Shown here: piece after piece, positions 1 through 8,525 of the stretch
Position numbering within the stretch: position 1 is the first letter of the stretch
How the letters are laid out: every line of letters begins with the position of its first letter
Source: Shouchella clausii
GTDB taxonomy: Bacteria; Bacillota; Bacilli; Bacillales; Bacillaceae_D
DNA length: 64,000 nucleotides
NCBI RefSeq assembly: GCF_002250115.1
Contig: NZ_CP019985.1
Span: 4,340,001-4,404,000, forward strand
Direction of reading: 5' to 3'
The notes under the pieces: generated by a model
The model's input: only the letters and a program-made list of their open reading frames with translations
What the model was told of the DNA's origin: nothing
Database searches by the model: none
Translations under genes and position numbers: made by a program

Positions 1-1
1 T

Positions 2-847
2 GGAGCCGAACTGCTTGCTTGGCTTGCTCCGAACAATGATCAACCTCTTATTCATGTGCCCGTTCAAGCTTATGATGGTACTCCCCTTGAGAACGAGAAC
101 GGGATGAATGGTAGAACGCAGTTGCTTGCACAGTTAGAAGCTGCTCAGCATATCATTCATGCTCATAAACCGGATCGCATTGTCATGTTTGGCGGCGACT
201 GCTTAGTCGAGCAGGCCCCATTTGCCTATTTAAACGAACGATACGGCGGGGAATTAGGTTTAATTTGGATTGATGCTCATAGTGATTTAGTTAGATATGT
301 CGGGTATGATAATGCCCATTCTTTACCTCTCGGGAATCTTCTGGGAGAAGGGGATGAGGAGTTCGCAAAACATGTGAAAATCCCTTTAAAACCAGAAAAC
401 GTCTTTATCGCGGGATTAGCGGCTCCTACAGAGCAAGAAATGGAATTGTTTGCAGAAGCGTTTCAAAGACTGGGTATAGCTCCTAAAGAACCAGATACAG
501 AAGTAATTCAAAGACTCGGTATTAGAACGGCTGGGACTGAGGAGTTGGCAAATAGTACTGCATCCATTAAAGAGTGGATTAAAGAAAGCGGCATTAAGCA
601 CCTGGCTATTCACCTTGATTTAGATGTCCTTGACCCAAAAGCATTCCGTTCTTTGTTATTCGCCAACCCTGAAGCACCTTTTAATCTTACTCCGGAGGGA
701 ACGATGCAAATCCCTCAACTGATTAATTTGATTAAAGAGCTATCTGAAGAAACGGATGTCGTTGGATTGGGAATAACGGAGCATATGCCGTGGGATGCTA
801 TTAATTTAAAGAACTTACTTCGGCAAATCCCACTATTAAATGAGTAA
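2..847 (+). CDS. Arginase/agmatinase-family ureohydrolase, 5' end outside the window
   Basis: The reading frame is open to the left edge, so the true start lies upstream; a GTG at 56 is internal. The protein carries ureohydrolase landmarks: a GGDC block, WIDAHSD (metal-binding DAHxD), HLDLDVLDP (the DxDxxDP metal motif) and a C-terminal GITEH. The family hydrolyses guanidino compounds such as arginine or agmatine with two Mn ions; the substrate cannot be told here. The usual metal-ligand histidine of the GGDH motif is cysteine, which is unusual for classical arginases. It is followed by a hairpin and by an unrelated MerR operon. Family assignment is firm; specificity is open. Confidence 0.85.
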   Translation, partial: GAELLAWLAPNNDQPLIHVPVQAYDGTPLENENGMNGRTQLLAQLEAAQHIIHAHKPDRIVMFGGDCLVEQAPFAYLNERYGGELGLIWIDAHSDLVRYVGYDNAHSLPLGNLLGEGDEEFAKHVKIPLKPENVFIAGLAAPTEQEMELFAEAFQRLGIAPKEPDTEVIQRLGIRTAGTEELANSTASIKEWIKESGIKHLAIHLDLDVLDPKAFRSLLFANPEAPFNLTPEGTMQIPQLINLIKELSEETDVVGLGITEHMPWDAINLKNLLRQIPLLNE

Positions 848-902
848 GTTTTACTATTTCACGCTTTGACGTGTATAAAAAGAGTACCTCCCGAAAACTG
901 TG

Positions 903-952
903 AACGCTCATGTCACCGGCAGTCCACTCTCGCCACTGATGACATGAGCGTT
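903..952 (+). terminator. Long hairpin after the arginase-family gene
   Basis: A perfect 13-bp inverted repeat (AACGCTCATGTCA, with its complement at 940-952) contains a second inner pairing CAGT/ACTG. It lies 56 bp after the stop codon. Only a weak T-rich tail follows, so it may be an attenuated terminator or an mRNA-stabilising hairpin. I see no gene in 848-1185. Confidence 0.45.
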
Positions 953-1120
953 TATCTTCAAAGATAGTCACTGTACGTAGTGCCTACTTAGCCTCTTCTA
1001 CAAAAAAACTCGCCCCCCATACTTCTTTCGACCGGACCAAGCGGCAATTTAGTTAACGCTCTACTTATGTTCTTTAACAAAAATTAAATCCTGTATGTCA
1101 TTCAAAATAAAAATTAGGGA

Positions 1121-1151
1121 TTGAACGCCACGTTACGTGCTGTTTTATAAT
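1121..1151 (+). promoter_or_regulatory. MerR-type promoter with 19-bp spacer and dyad
   Basis: TTGAAC (1121-1126) and TATAAT (1146-1151) are separated by 19 bp. The spacer holds the perfect dyad CACGTTACGTG (1129-1139). An over-long spacer with a centred dyad is the hallmark of promoters that MerR-family regulators untwist, which fits autoregulation by the next gene. Confidence 0.65.
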
Positions 1152-1185
1152 AAATTCAATTACTTAGATTTGAAGGAGGCTAGTG

Positions 1186-1926
1186 ATGTACACAATCGGC
1201 CAGCTGTCCAAGAAAACAGGCGTTACAGTTAGAACACTTGACTATTACGACGAGATCGACTTGCTGAAACCTGCTGGCGCCACAGAAGGCGGCCACCGTT
1301 TGTATGGCGATCAAGAAGTGATGCGCTTGGAGCAAATTTTAGCGTTAAAGTATTTAGGATTCTCCTTAGAAAAAATTCAGTTTATTCTGAGGGAACCTCC
1401 CCCATCGTGGGAAACAGCGCTCACCGAGCAGCTGTTAATGGTCGATGAAGAAAAGAAAAGGCTTGATGACCTTCAACGCTCATTGCAAGGAATTTTATAT
1501 TCAATTCAGATTGAAAAACAGGTAAATTGGCCGCTGATTTTTGGCGTTATGCAAATGTTTCAGCAAGGTGAACGAGAAGCAATAAAAGTGCTCGATCGAT
1601 ATATGAGCCGGGAGGAACAGGAAAAAATGCTGTCCGTTAATATGGATCAGCAAAAATTGGATCGGTGGGTAGCGCTCATTTATGAAATTCGTGAAAACCT
1701 CCACGAACTGCCTGACTCTCCGATCGCCCAAAAACTTGCTGAACGCTGGATGGAAGGAACCTATGAAATGTTTGGACGTGATGACGAATTTTTAGGCAAT
1801 GCCTGGAACGCAATAAAAGAGGAAAGTAACGGTGTTATGTTTTATCCGATGACTAAGGAGGTGGTGGATTTTATTTCAGAAGCAATCAAGGAAAAAGAAA
1901 GGAAAGCAGGTGAATCGAACGGATGA
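1186..1926 (+). CDS. MerR-family regulator with TipAS-like effector domain
   Basis: The N-terminal winged helix (about residues 1-70, TIGQLSKKTGVTVRTLDYYD) is typical of MerR proteins. A coiled dimerisation helix follows, then a C-terminal helical region resembling the TipAS drug-recognition fold (around ERWMEGTYEMFGRDDEF). ATG 1186 is chosen because AAGGAGG ends 6 bp before it; a GTG one codon earlier is too close. It overlaps the ABC ATPase gene by 4 bp (ATGA) and heads the operon, so it probably senses a compound that the ABC exporter removes. The ligand is unknown. Confidence 0.85.
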   Translation: MYTIGQLSKKTGVTVRTLDYYDEIDLLKPAGATEGGHRLYGDQEVMRLEQILALKYLGFSLEKIQFILREPPPSWETALTEQLLMVDEEKKRLDDLQRSLQGILYSIQIEKQVNWPLIFGVMQMFQQGEREAIKVLDRYMSREEQEKMLSVNMDQQKLDRWVALIYEIRENLHELPDSPIAQKLAERWMEGTYEMFGRDDEFLGNAWNAIKEESNGVMFYPMTKEVVDFISEAIKEKERKAGESNG

Positions 1927-2861
1927 ATGCAGCGATTCAGTTAAAAAAGGTTAGAAAAACGTACGGAAAAAAAATAAAAGCGGTTCAAGATTTGTCATTA
2001 ACAATAGCAGAAGGAAGCATTTATGCCTTGCTAGGACCGAATGGTTCCGGCAAATCAACAACGTTTCGCATCCTGACCACCTTGGCATCGGCTGATCAAG
2101 GGGAAATCCACTATTTTGGCTCTCCCAAAATCAATAAACAAATGATTGGATGTGTCGCCCAAAACTCAGGCGTCGACCCGACAGCAACAGGAAGGGAAAA
2201 CTTAATGCTGCAAGGCAGAATTTACGGCCTGCCTAAGAAGGCGCTCAAAGAAAGAGTAAATGAGCTGCTTACTGTCTTTCATTTGCAAGAGGCCGCCGAT
2301 CGACTGAGCAAACATTACTCTGGTGGAATGAAAAGAAAGCTGGATCTCGCAATGGGGATTATTCATCGCCCGAAGCTGCTTTTTCTTGATGAACCGACTA
2401 CCGGACTTGACCCCGAATCTCGCGCGGAGCTGTGGCAAATGATCAAACAGTTGCAAAGCGATGCTGGCATGACGGTTTTGCTGACGACTCATTATATGGA
2501 AGAAGCCGACGAGCTAGCTGACCGGATCGCATTTATGAATGAAGGCAGAATCGTTGCTGAGGGCACACCAGATGAGATGAAAAACAAGGTCGGCGGGGAC
2601 ACAATTACAATCGAATGCCGAGAAGCTCAAGTAGCTGCGCAAGTGCTCGCTGCAGCTTATTCTGTTCAACAGCCGGAAAAGCAAGATGAATCGACATTGC
2701 ATGTCGTTACAGAGAACGGAGCTGAGAAGCTCCCCAATGTTATCAGACTACTGGAAGAACAACATATACCAGTAGATTCTATTAAGGTATCAAGACCGGA
2801 TATTGGGGATGCCTACCTGTTGTATACAGGAAAAACATTAAGGAAGGACGAGACTTCATGA
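1923..2861 (+). CDS. ABC exporter ATP-binding protein (DrrA-like)
   Basis: This is a single-NBD ATPase of the drug-resistance ABC-2 class. Walker A GPNGSGKST spans residues 38-46, the signature is YSGGMKRK near 132, and Walker B with its glutamate is LFLDEP at 153-158. The extra C-terminal domain of about 90 residues after the ATPase core is usual for DrrA-type subunits. It starts inside the end of the merR gene and overlaps the permease gene by ATGA, so the three are translationally coupled. It should energise export of a hydrophobic compound or antibiotic; the substrate is not visible. Confidence 0.9.
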   Translation: MNAAIQLKKVRKTYGKKIKAVQDLSLTIAEGSIYALLGPNGSGKSTTFRILTTLASADQGEIHYFGSPKINKQMIGCVAQNSGVDPTATGRENLMLQGRIYGLPKKALKERVNELLTVFHLQEAADRLSKHYSGGMKRKLDLAMGIIHRPKLLFLDEPTTGLDPESRAELWQMIKQLQSDAGMTVLLTTHYMEEADELADRIAFMNEGRIVAEGTPDEMKNKVGGDTITIECREAQVAAQVLAAAYSVQQPEKQDESTLHVVTENGAEKLPNVIRLLEEQHIPVDSIKVSRPDIGDAYLLYTGKTLRKDETS

Positions 2862-3631
2862 AGCTGTTTACGGATACGGCATGGGTGTTCATGCGTTATT
2901 TGAGAGGCTTGCTCCGCTCCCCTTTTGTATTGATCATAACCGTGGTACAGCCAATGTTGTGGATGATTTTGTTTGGCCATGTCTTTTCCAGCATAGGGAG
3001 TATTCCTGGTTTTGCTGCCAGCTCTTATATCGATTATCTTGGGCCAGGGATTGTGATGATGAGCACGATGATGGCTGGAGCCTACAGCGGCATGGGCGTC
3101 CTGAGCGACTACAAAGATGGAGTGCTTGACCGGATGTTGATTTCACCGATAAGCCGTCTCGCTTTGCTGCTCGGCTCCTTACTGCAAGATGCATTAACCT
3201 TATCCTTTCAGGCTGCGCTTATGATTGGTGTCGCCGCGATACTAGGCGCCAGCTTTAGTGGAGGATTGTTAGGCATTGTCCAGCTCATCCTGATTGCCGT
3301 GCTGCTAGGGCTTGCGATGGGCGCTTTATCCATCTCACTTGGGCTGATCGTCCGCAACGAATCTAGCTTAACCGCTGCCGTCAGCTTTGCGACGATGCCT
3401 TTATTGTTTTTGTCAGGCTTGTTTATGCCTTTGCAATTAGTGCCACATTGGGTTGAGGTCATCGCCCGTTTCAACCCGCTAAATTGGGCGGTTGAAGCAG
3501 GACGGGAAGTGCTTGGCGCACAGCCTGATTGGAGCCTTGTCCTACAACATGGAAGCTACCTGCTTCTTCTCTTTGCAGCTTCATGTCTGCTTGTTGTTGG
3601 AGCATTTCGCCACTATCAACGATTGATTTAA
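2858..3631 (+). CDS. ABC-2 type permease (DrrB-like)
   Basis: A 257-residue membrane protein with about six hydrophobic segments and the ABC-2 permease pattern, including the conserved stretch FLSGLFMPLQLVPHW before the last two segments. Length is normal for DrrB-type permeases. It is the partner of the ATPase encoded immediately upstream, overlapping by 4 bp, and is followed by a strong terminator, so it is the last gene of the MerR-ATPase-permease operon. Probable role: efflux of a compound sensed by the MerR protein. Confidence 0.88.
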   Translation: MKLFTDTAWVFMRYLRGLLRSPFVLIITVVQPMLWMILFGHVFSSIGSIPGFAASSYIDYLGPGIVMMSTMMAGAYSGMGVLSDYKDGVLDRMLISPISRLALLLGSLLQDALTLSFQAALMIGVAAILGASFSGGLLGIVQLILIAVLLGLAMGALSISLGLIVRNESSLTAAVSFATMPLLFLSGLFMPLQLVPHWVEVIARFNPLNWAVEAGREVLGAQPDWSLVLQHGSYLLLLFAASCLLVVGAFRHYQRLI

Positions 3632-3687
3632 ACAAACGATCAAGGAAAAAACTACGTATTACGTAAATGTCATCATCCCTAAATGCC

Positions 3688-3765
3688 TAGAACCACCATT
3701 TAAGTGAATAGCATCTCCGTTGTAGCGAACGGAGAGCATTCACCAAATGGTGGGTTCCTTTTTTC
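3688..3765 (+). terminator. Nested-hairpin terminator of the ABC operon
   Basis: Several interrupted arms pair in order (GAACCACCATTT/AAATGGTG, GTGAAT/ATTCAC, CTCCGTT/AACGGAG) and are followed by a TTCCTTTTTT tail. This is a long Rho-independent terminator. Confidence 0.8.
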
Positions 3766-3871
3766 CGTAAGGCAGTTTAATTAGTGAGTTTATCGGCCTA
3801 CGAATATGTTCTATTTACTTAGAACGAGCTTTTACTGCAATTAGGTGGGACTCTATTTAGAATTCATCAGG

Positions 3872-4509
3872 TTAATTCTTGTTCATGGTTCTATATTGAA
3901 TAAATTCTTTAGCTCGCGTATATAAAATGATACTGGCAAACAATCCAGCTAATCCAAAGGAGAACAGAATCCATTGAATTGGGTAAGCGGTAGCTATTAA
4001 AGCACTTAAAACAGCATACGCAATAGGGTCAAACCCATTCATGGCAAGATAAACTAGGCTAGTAACCCTGCCCATGATGTGCTGTGGTGTCTTTTCTTGA
4101 ACACCTGAAAACACTGGAATATACGTAAGTGCATATCCACCACCAATAAAGAAGAGTAGGACAGTGAGTAAATACAGATTAGTTGCTTGGCTAAAAAGAA
4201 TAAAAAATACAAGCAAAGGAACAGAGATAAAAGTGCTAGGTATCCCTTACGATCAATCTGTACTTTTGCTAGTATGGATGTTCCTGCAACAATGCCTATA
4301 CCTAATGAAACCTCCATGACCTCATCCTTACACCCTATTTCACCTAAAACTTTCACTCCATTTGGAGACAGTAAAAAACCTGCACCCGTTTCTATTTCGG
4401 CTGATCTACTTTCATAAATAGTACTTTCAATGCCTGCCTTTTTTAAAAATAATGCGGTAGCTACCCCTGCAACACCACTTCCAATAATCGCTACATGTTT
4501 ATGATTCAT
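3872..4509 (-). pseudogene. Chimeric remnant: FAD monooxygenase N-terminus joined to MFS C-terminus, then frameshifted
   Basis: The first about 60 residues are the start of a class-A FAD monooxygenase: MNHKHVAIIGSGVAGVATAL, with the GxGxxG dinucleotide fold, then the usual ESR and LSPNG region. Near residue 62 the frame passes without a stop into membrane sequence of an MFS transporter (GIGIVAGTSILAKV). Around 4195-4235 the MFS homology changes frame and continues (VFFILFSQATNLYLL, GGGYALTYIPVFSG) to the stop at 3872. The simplest reading is a deletion that fused two adjacent genes, followed by an indel. Neither activity should survive. It lies just after a TetR gene and behind an intact-looking operator, so it was probably a two-gene drug-resistance operon. 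Confidence 0.75.
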
Positions 4510-4537
4510 GACATTTACTCTCCTTTCAATAACAGAC

Positions 4538-4580
4538 AGACCGTTCGGTCTATTGTAATATAAAAAAATATATTTAGCAA
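4538..4580 (-). promoter_or_regulatory. TetR-type operator adjoining a promoter
   Basis: A minus-strand promoter reads TTGCTA (4575-4580), a 17-bp spacer, and TACAAT (4552-4557). Directly downstream is the palindrome AGACCGTTCGGTCT (4538-4551), which resembles operators of LmrA/YxaF-like TetR repressors. It would cover the transcription start of the chimeric monooxygenase/MFS remnant. Confidence 0.65.
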
Positions 4581-4608
4581 CAGGGATTCGAAGGAAGCGA
4601 AATTTATG

Positions 4609-5190
4609 CTACCTTCTTACCCCATTTAAGAAAATATCTATGGCTTTCTTATGAAAATTATTCTCATTTTCCTCAAAATCATCATAATAATGTTTATAAT
4701 CACTACTTATAAATAATAGACTCATAAGAAAATAGCCTAATACGCTCGGGTCTTCATTTTGGTTGATTTGTTTAGACGTTTGGCATTCCTTAATAATATC
4801 CACAAAAAAATCAAGGTATAGTTTATCTATCTCTTTAATCTTTTTCATGACCTCGTCTGATTTGAACGCACTAAGATAAAACTCTTCGGTTGCTTTATGG
4901 TAATAAAGGTTAACGCTTGACTTGGCTACAAATTCTGAGAGTGTATATAAAATATGGTTTGAATTATGTTGTTTTTTTTCAGCTTCTATTTTCCAATCTT
5001 TCAGCCATTGATTAGCATCTTCTTCAAGAATATATACAAACAGATTTTCTTTGTTTTTGAAATGGTGATACAAATTCCCTTTACTTGATTGTGCAGCTTC
5101 TATAATTTGATTCATTGAGGTTTCTGAAAAACCTTTTGTTTGAAATAAATTTCTAGCTGCTGAGATGATCTTCTTTTTTTGTTCACTCAT
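4609..5190 (-). CDS. TetR/AcrR-family repressor
   Basis: A 193-residue protein with a canonical N-terminal HTH (IISAARNLFQTKGFSETSMNQ, then GNLYHHFKNKENL) and a divergent ligand-binding C-terminal half. The start is supported by AAGGAG 7 bp upstream. The gene reads toward the monooxygenase/MFS remnant, with a palindromic operator in the 99-bp gap, so it most likely repressed that drug-resistance locus and may now have lost its target genes. Confidence 0.88.
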   Translation of the reverse strand: MSEQKKKIISAARNLFQTKGFSETSMNQIIEAAQSSKGNLYHHFKNKENLFVYILEEDANQWLKDWKIEAEKKQHNSNHILYTLSEFVAKSSVNLYYHKATEEFYLSAFKSDEVMKKIKEIDKLYLDFFVDIIKECQTSKQINQNEDPSVLGYFLMSLLFISSDYKHYYDDFEENENNFHKKAIDIFLNGVRR

Positions 5191-5234
5191 TATAGTGCTC
5201 CTTATATTGAAGTAGTAATTATAAACATAATAGT

Positions 5235-5405
5235 ATGGAATGGATTACTTCGCAAACAGGAGTCGTGTATACACTAGTAATTATAGCTTTTATTGCTTCA
5301 TTTGCGTTAACAATATATGGATTAGTCGTAGTTCGAAGTTTTGAGGGAGCTGCCAATCTGTTTTTATCAATTACAATCATCATTTCTGCACTTGTTTTAT
5401 TATAG
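5235..5405 (+). CDS. Small two-segment membrane protein, hypothetical
   Basis: A 56-codon frame begins MEWITSQTGVVYTLVIIAF and ends SITIIISALVLL. It predicts two hydrophobic segments (about residues 10-33 and 43-56) separated by a short RSFEGA loop. No good ribosome binding site is visible. I do not recognise the family. It could be a genuine small membrane protein or the leftover of a larger gene. The rest of 5406-5622 shows nothing else I can support. Confidence 0.35.
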   Translation: MEWITSQTGVVYTLVIIAFIASFALTIYGLVVVRSFEGAANLFLSITIIISALVLL

Positions 5406-5622
5406 CAAGAATAAATTCAACCTGCCCCGTTACAAGGATTAGTAGTTCAGTAAGTATCCGTTCTAAGCAACTGCATTAGCCGATGCGATCATTTCTTACT
5501 GCGCGGAAAACGCTTTTTGTAACCGCTTCATTTTCTTATATACAAACTATGCTGTTGATGATAAAATAATTTCTACAAGAAACAATTTTATTTTAACCGG
5601 ATACAAAAGGAGGACATGACTT

Positions 5623-6432
5623 ATGAATTCTATTGAAACGACTATCCCATCCTTTGATGGTACAAAGCTTTACTTTGTAAAAAATTTGGTAGACAATGCG
5701 AGGGCTGCCGTCGTCATTGTTCATGGCTTATGTGAGCACGCCGGACGCTACGACTATTTGACGGAAAACTTAAATGAGCGCGGCTTCAATGTATACCGTT
5801 TTGATCATCGCGGCCATGCCAGATCAGAAGGCAAACGCACATTTTATAGCAACTTTCACCAAATTATTGATGACGTTAATGTAATGGTTGATCAAGCATT
5901 GCAGGAAAGCGCCAATAAGCCCGTGTTTGTGATTGGACATAGTATGGGTGGCTTTGCGTCAGCAGCATTTGGCACTAAATACCCGGGCAAAGTAAAAGGA
6001 ATCGTGTTGTCGGGAGCACTTACCCGCTATAATACCCAAGTTGCAGGGGAACTCCCGCTTGCTCTTCCCGCGGGCACTTATCTTCCGAATGAACTTGGCA
6101 GCGGAGTGTGCAGCGACCCTGAAGTTGTAGCGGCCTATGCGAATGACCCGCTTGTAGAAAAGCAAATTTCCGTGGATCTGTTTAATCGTTTAGGTGAGGG
6201 TGTAGCGTGGCTAAAGCAGTATGCTGAAAATTTCGTTGATCCGGTCTTTGTCATGCATGGTGCGAATGACGGCCTTGTCAGCGAGCAGGATTCCCGTGAT
6301 TTTTATGGAGATATCGCATCCGCTGATAAATCTTTAAAAATTTATGCTCATTTGATGCATGAAATCTTCAACGAGCCGAGCCGCGACGAAGTCATTGCAG
6401 AAGCCATTGCGTGGCTAGAAAAACGCATCTAA
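5623..6432 (+). CDS. Alpha/beta hydrolase, monoacylglycerol-lipase-like
   Basis: The protein has the serine-hydrolase layout of the Hydrolase_4/S33 group: an oxyanion region VIVHGLCEHAGRYDYL, then FDHRGHARSEGKR, the nucleophile elbow GHSMGG with Ser107, an acid within HGANDGLV, and a C-terminal His in MHEIFNE. Length (269 aa) fits bacterial monoglyceride lipases and lysophospholipases. No signal peptide is seen, so it acts in the cytosol. AAAGGAGG lies 8 bp before the ATG. The MarR gene downstream reads the same way and may be co-transcribed. Exact substrate unknown. Confidence 0.88.
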   Translation: MNSIETTIPSFDGTKLYFVKNLVDNARAAVVIVHGLCEHAGRYDYLTENLNERGFNVYRFDHRGHARSEGKRTFYSNFHQIIDDVNVMVDQALQESANKPVFVIGHSMGGFASAAFGTKYPGKVKGIVLSGALTRYNTQVAGELPLALPAGTYLPNELGSGVCSDPEVVAAYANDPLVEKQISVDLFNRLGEGVAWLKQYAENFVDPVFVMHGANDGLVSEQDSRDFYGDIASADKSLKIYAHLMHEIFNEPSRDEVIAEAIAWLEKRI

Positions 6433-6517
6433 TTGTAAAGGTCTGTGAAATACGTAATCAGAATATGTTATGATCCTTTCTAAAGGAACACGATTTAACT
6501 ATGGAAGGGATTTATTA

Positions 6518-7054
6518 ATGAAACTAGAATGGATGGGGAAGCATCGAGCCCTTATTGAGAAGATCATTAAGTATGGCAACGCCTATTCTAATACTTATAA
6601 GCAGCAGCGAAGCTATGGCACAGATATAACGTTTTCCGCAGCGCAGATTCAAACTTTGGAGTATATTCTAGAGGCTGAGGAGAAGGATGAGAAAATGTCC
6701 GAAATGGCTGCGCGCCTTGGAGTCAGCCGTAGCACGTTCTCAAAGAATGTTAAACACCTAACAGAAAAAGGTTTACTGGAAAAGTATCACTTAAGCGGAA
6801 ATCGTAAAGATATTTATGTTAAGCCTTCTGCCAAAGGACGCGAAGTGTACGAACAATATACGCGATTTGTGTACAAGCTCTGCTTTGAGGAAATCTTTCA
6901 ATACGCAGACAAAATTTCAGAGGAAGACAAGGAAAATTTCATCCGTATTTTAGATTTATTCGCCGATGTATTGCTCTGGTACGGTAAAAAAGAACAAAAG
7001 CCGCGAAAGCTAGTAAAAATTGATGAACAAGGTAAACCCGATTCACCTATGTAA
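6518..7054 (+). CDS. MarR-like winged-helix regulator
   Basis: The central winged helix is clear: FSAAQIQTLEYIL, then MAARLGVSRSTFSKNVKHL, then GNRKDIYVKPSAKG as the wing. ATG 6518 is preferred because GGAAGGGA lies 7 bp upstream; an upstream frame extension beginning at 6470 has no such site. The 178-residue length is slightly above average for MarR proteins because of a Lys-rich C-terminal tail. It follows the alpha/beta hydrolase gene by 85 bp and may regulate it. Confidence 0.8.
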   Translation: MKLEWMGKHRALIEKIIKYGNAYSNTYKQQRSYGTDITFSAAQIQTLEYILEAEEKDEKMSEMAARLGVSRSTFSKNVKHLTEKGLLEKYHLSGNRKDIYVKPSAKGREVYEQYTRFVYKLCFEEIFQYADKISEEDKENFIRILDLFADVLLWYGKKEQKPRKLVKIDEQGKPDSPM

Positions 7055-7184
7055 GAAAGTGTAAGCAAGCTTGTTTAATTGATCAGACAGCATCCCGCAG
7101 GACCAAGCTTGGAACGTTTAATCCTTGCGGGATGTACAACTGCTAGTAGAAAAACAACAAAGCGCCTTGCCCTTCGTATCCACT

Positions 7185-7361
7185 TTACTTTCGCGGACCG
7201 TTTATCCCAATTTCCTCGTCTTTGTTTAAAATTGAGCAATCGTCCGCTCTTCTATTGTTTTGGACTAGCTGCTTGTACGCGTAATAGACCATCTCGGTTA
7301 GGTTAAGCGGTGCTAGTCCGCGTGCTTCTTTCGCTGCTTTCTTATAGAGGCCTACGTTGTC
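7185..7361 (-). pseudogene. Possible remnant of an unidentified coding sequence
   Basis: On the minus strand, between a stop at 7362-7364 and one at 7185-7187, an open frame with protein-like composition reads GLYKKAAKEARGLAPLNLTE and continues MVYYAYKQLVQ. It has no start codon with a binding site, and I cannot assign a family. It may be the eroded 3' end of a lost gene in the 390-bp gap between the MarR and LacI genes. A 12-bp hairpin at 7088-7132 ends the MarR transcript region. Confidence 0.25.
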
Positions 7362-7445
7362 TTACCTACATCAGCCATTCTTAAATTTTAATTCGCCCCA
7401 CCATAAAACGGGAAGTCTCTCCTCTTTTCATGGCCATGGTTGCGC

Positions 7446-8465
7446 CTACTCTTTCCTTTCTACTTGTGCTACACTACCACGTATTTTTATCTCATATGGA
7501 ATGATCTCTTTCTCAAACCGATACGTTTGCTCTTCAATTTGCCTCAGCAGCATCATAGCCCCTTTTTTCCCGAGTTCTTTATAGGAATAGTGTACTCCTG
7601 TCAAGGCAGGTCTGGATGCTTTCGCAAGTGTTGTATCGTCTAACCCTAACACTGAGACTTGACCGGGAACTTGGATATGGTTTGCAATCAAGCAGTTAAT
7701 CGCGCCAATCGCCATCCCGTCGTTAACCGCCACGATTGCTGTCACCTCTTTATTTTTCATCATTAATTGCTTAGTGATTTCATAGCCTGATTCAATGCTG
7801 TAATCGCCGTTGTAGATTTGTTTTTCCCCAATAGGCAACCCTTTCGTTTCTAGTGCATTTAAAAATCCTCTTAGTCGTTCTTGGCTATTAGTGGAATCCT
7901 TTGGTCCACCAATAAAAGCAACGTGTTGGTGACCAAAGGCTATTAACTTCTCTGTAGCTTCTTTTGCAAACTGGAAATTATCGAAAGCGACATATGGAAT
8001 TTTTTCTTTCTCCGTTTCTTGCAGTAAGACAATAACAGGGAATGGTAAACGACTGATCAATTCTTCGTGTTCTTGTTTAAACTTTCTCGTAAAAAATAAA
8101 ATCCCTTCTACTCGCTTGGATTGAAAGATATGAAAGTTCTTTTTCTCACTTTCAAAGTCGCCATTCGTACAAGCGATCATAATGTTAAAATTTCTCGCTT
8201 CTAGTTGTTCGCTAATCCCATAAATGCTATTCGGGATCCCTTCCCCAATAATACTGTGGGCAATGATTCCAACAAGACGTGTTCTTTTTTCAGCTAATTC
8301 TCGAGCAAGAATATTTGGCCGGTAACCAGTCTCTTCAATAATTTTTTCGATCTTTTCACGGGTGCTTGGTTTTACTTTTTCGGGGTTGTTGATCACTCTT
8401 GAAACCGTCGCAATGGAAACCCCTGCCTCCTTTGCAACTTCAGTAATATTAATATTTTTTCTCAT
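7446..8465 (-). CDS. scrR: LacI-family repressor of the sucrose operon
   Basis: The N-terminal LacI HTH occupies residues 7-26 (TEVAKEAGVSIATVSRVINN) with the hinge-helix region up to about residue 60. A periplasmic-binding-protein-like sensor domain follows (GIIAHS, FIGGPKDST, VLGLDD). It is the last gene of the scrA-sacA-scrR operon on the minus strand; GGGAG lies 9 bp before the ATG. The three TGTAAAGCTTTACA-type palindromes upstream of scrA are its probable operators, which would make it autoregulated. Assignment to sucrose or fructose sensing is by context. Confidence 0.85.
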   Translation of the reverse strand: MRKNINITEVAKEAGVSIATVSRVINNPEKVKPSTREKIEKIIEETGYRPNILARELAEKRTRLVGIIAHSIIGEGIPNSIYGISEQLEARNFNIMIACTNGDFESEKKNFHIFQSKRVEGILFFTRKFKQEHEELISRLPFPVIVLLQETEKEKIPYVAFDNFQFAKEATEKLIAFGHQHVAFIGGPKDSTNSQERLRGFLNALETKGLPIGEKQIYNGDYSIESGYEITKQLMMKNKEVTAIVAVNDGMAIGAINCLIANHIQVPGQVSVLGLDDTTLAKASRPALTGVHYSYKELGKKGAMMLLRQIEEQTYRFEKEIIPYEIKIRGSVAQVERKE

Positions 8466-8525
8466 TTTAACGTTCTCCCAGAATACATTCTATGGAAGTA
8501 TTATAACTTACTTTTTAAAGCGATG

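Noticed and set aside
3872-4216. Separate small MFS gene
   Set aside because: It is the frameshifted continuation of the membrane sequence in the upstream chimeric frame, with no start or ribosome site of its own.
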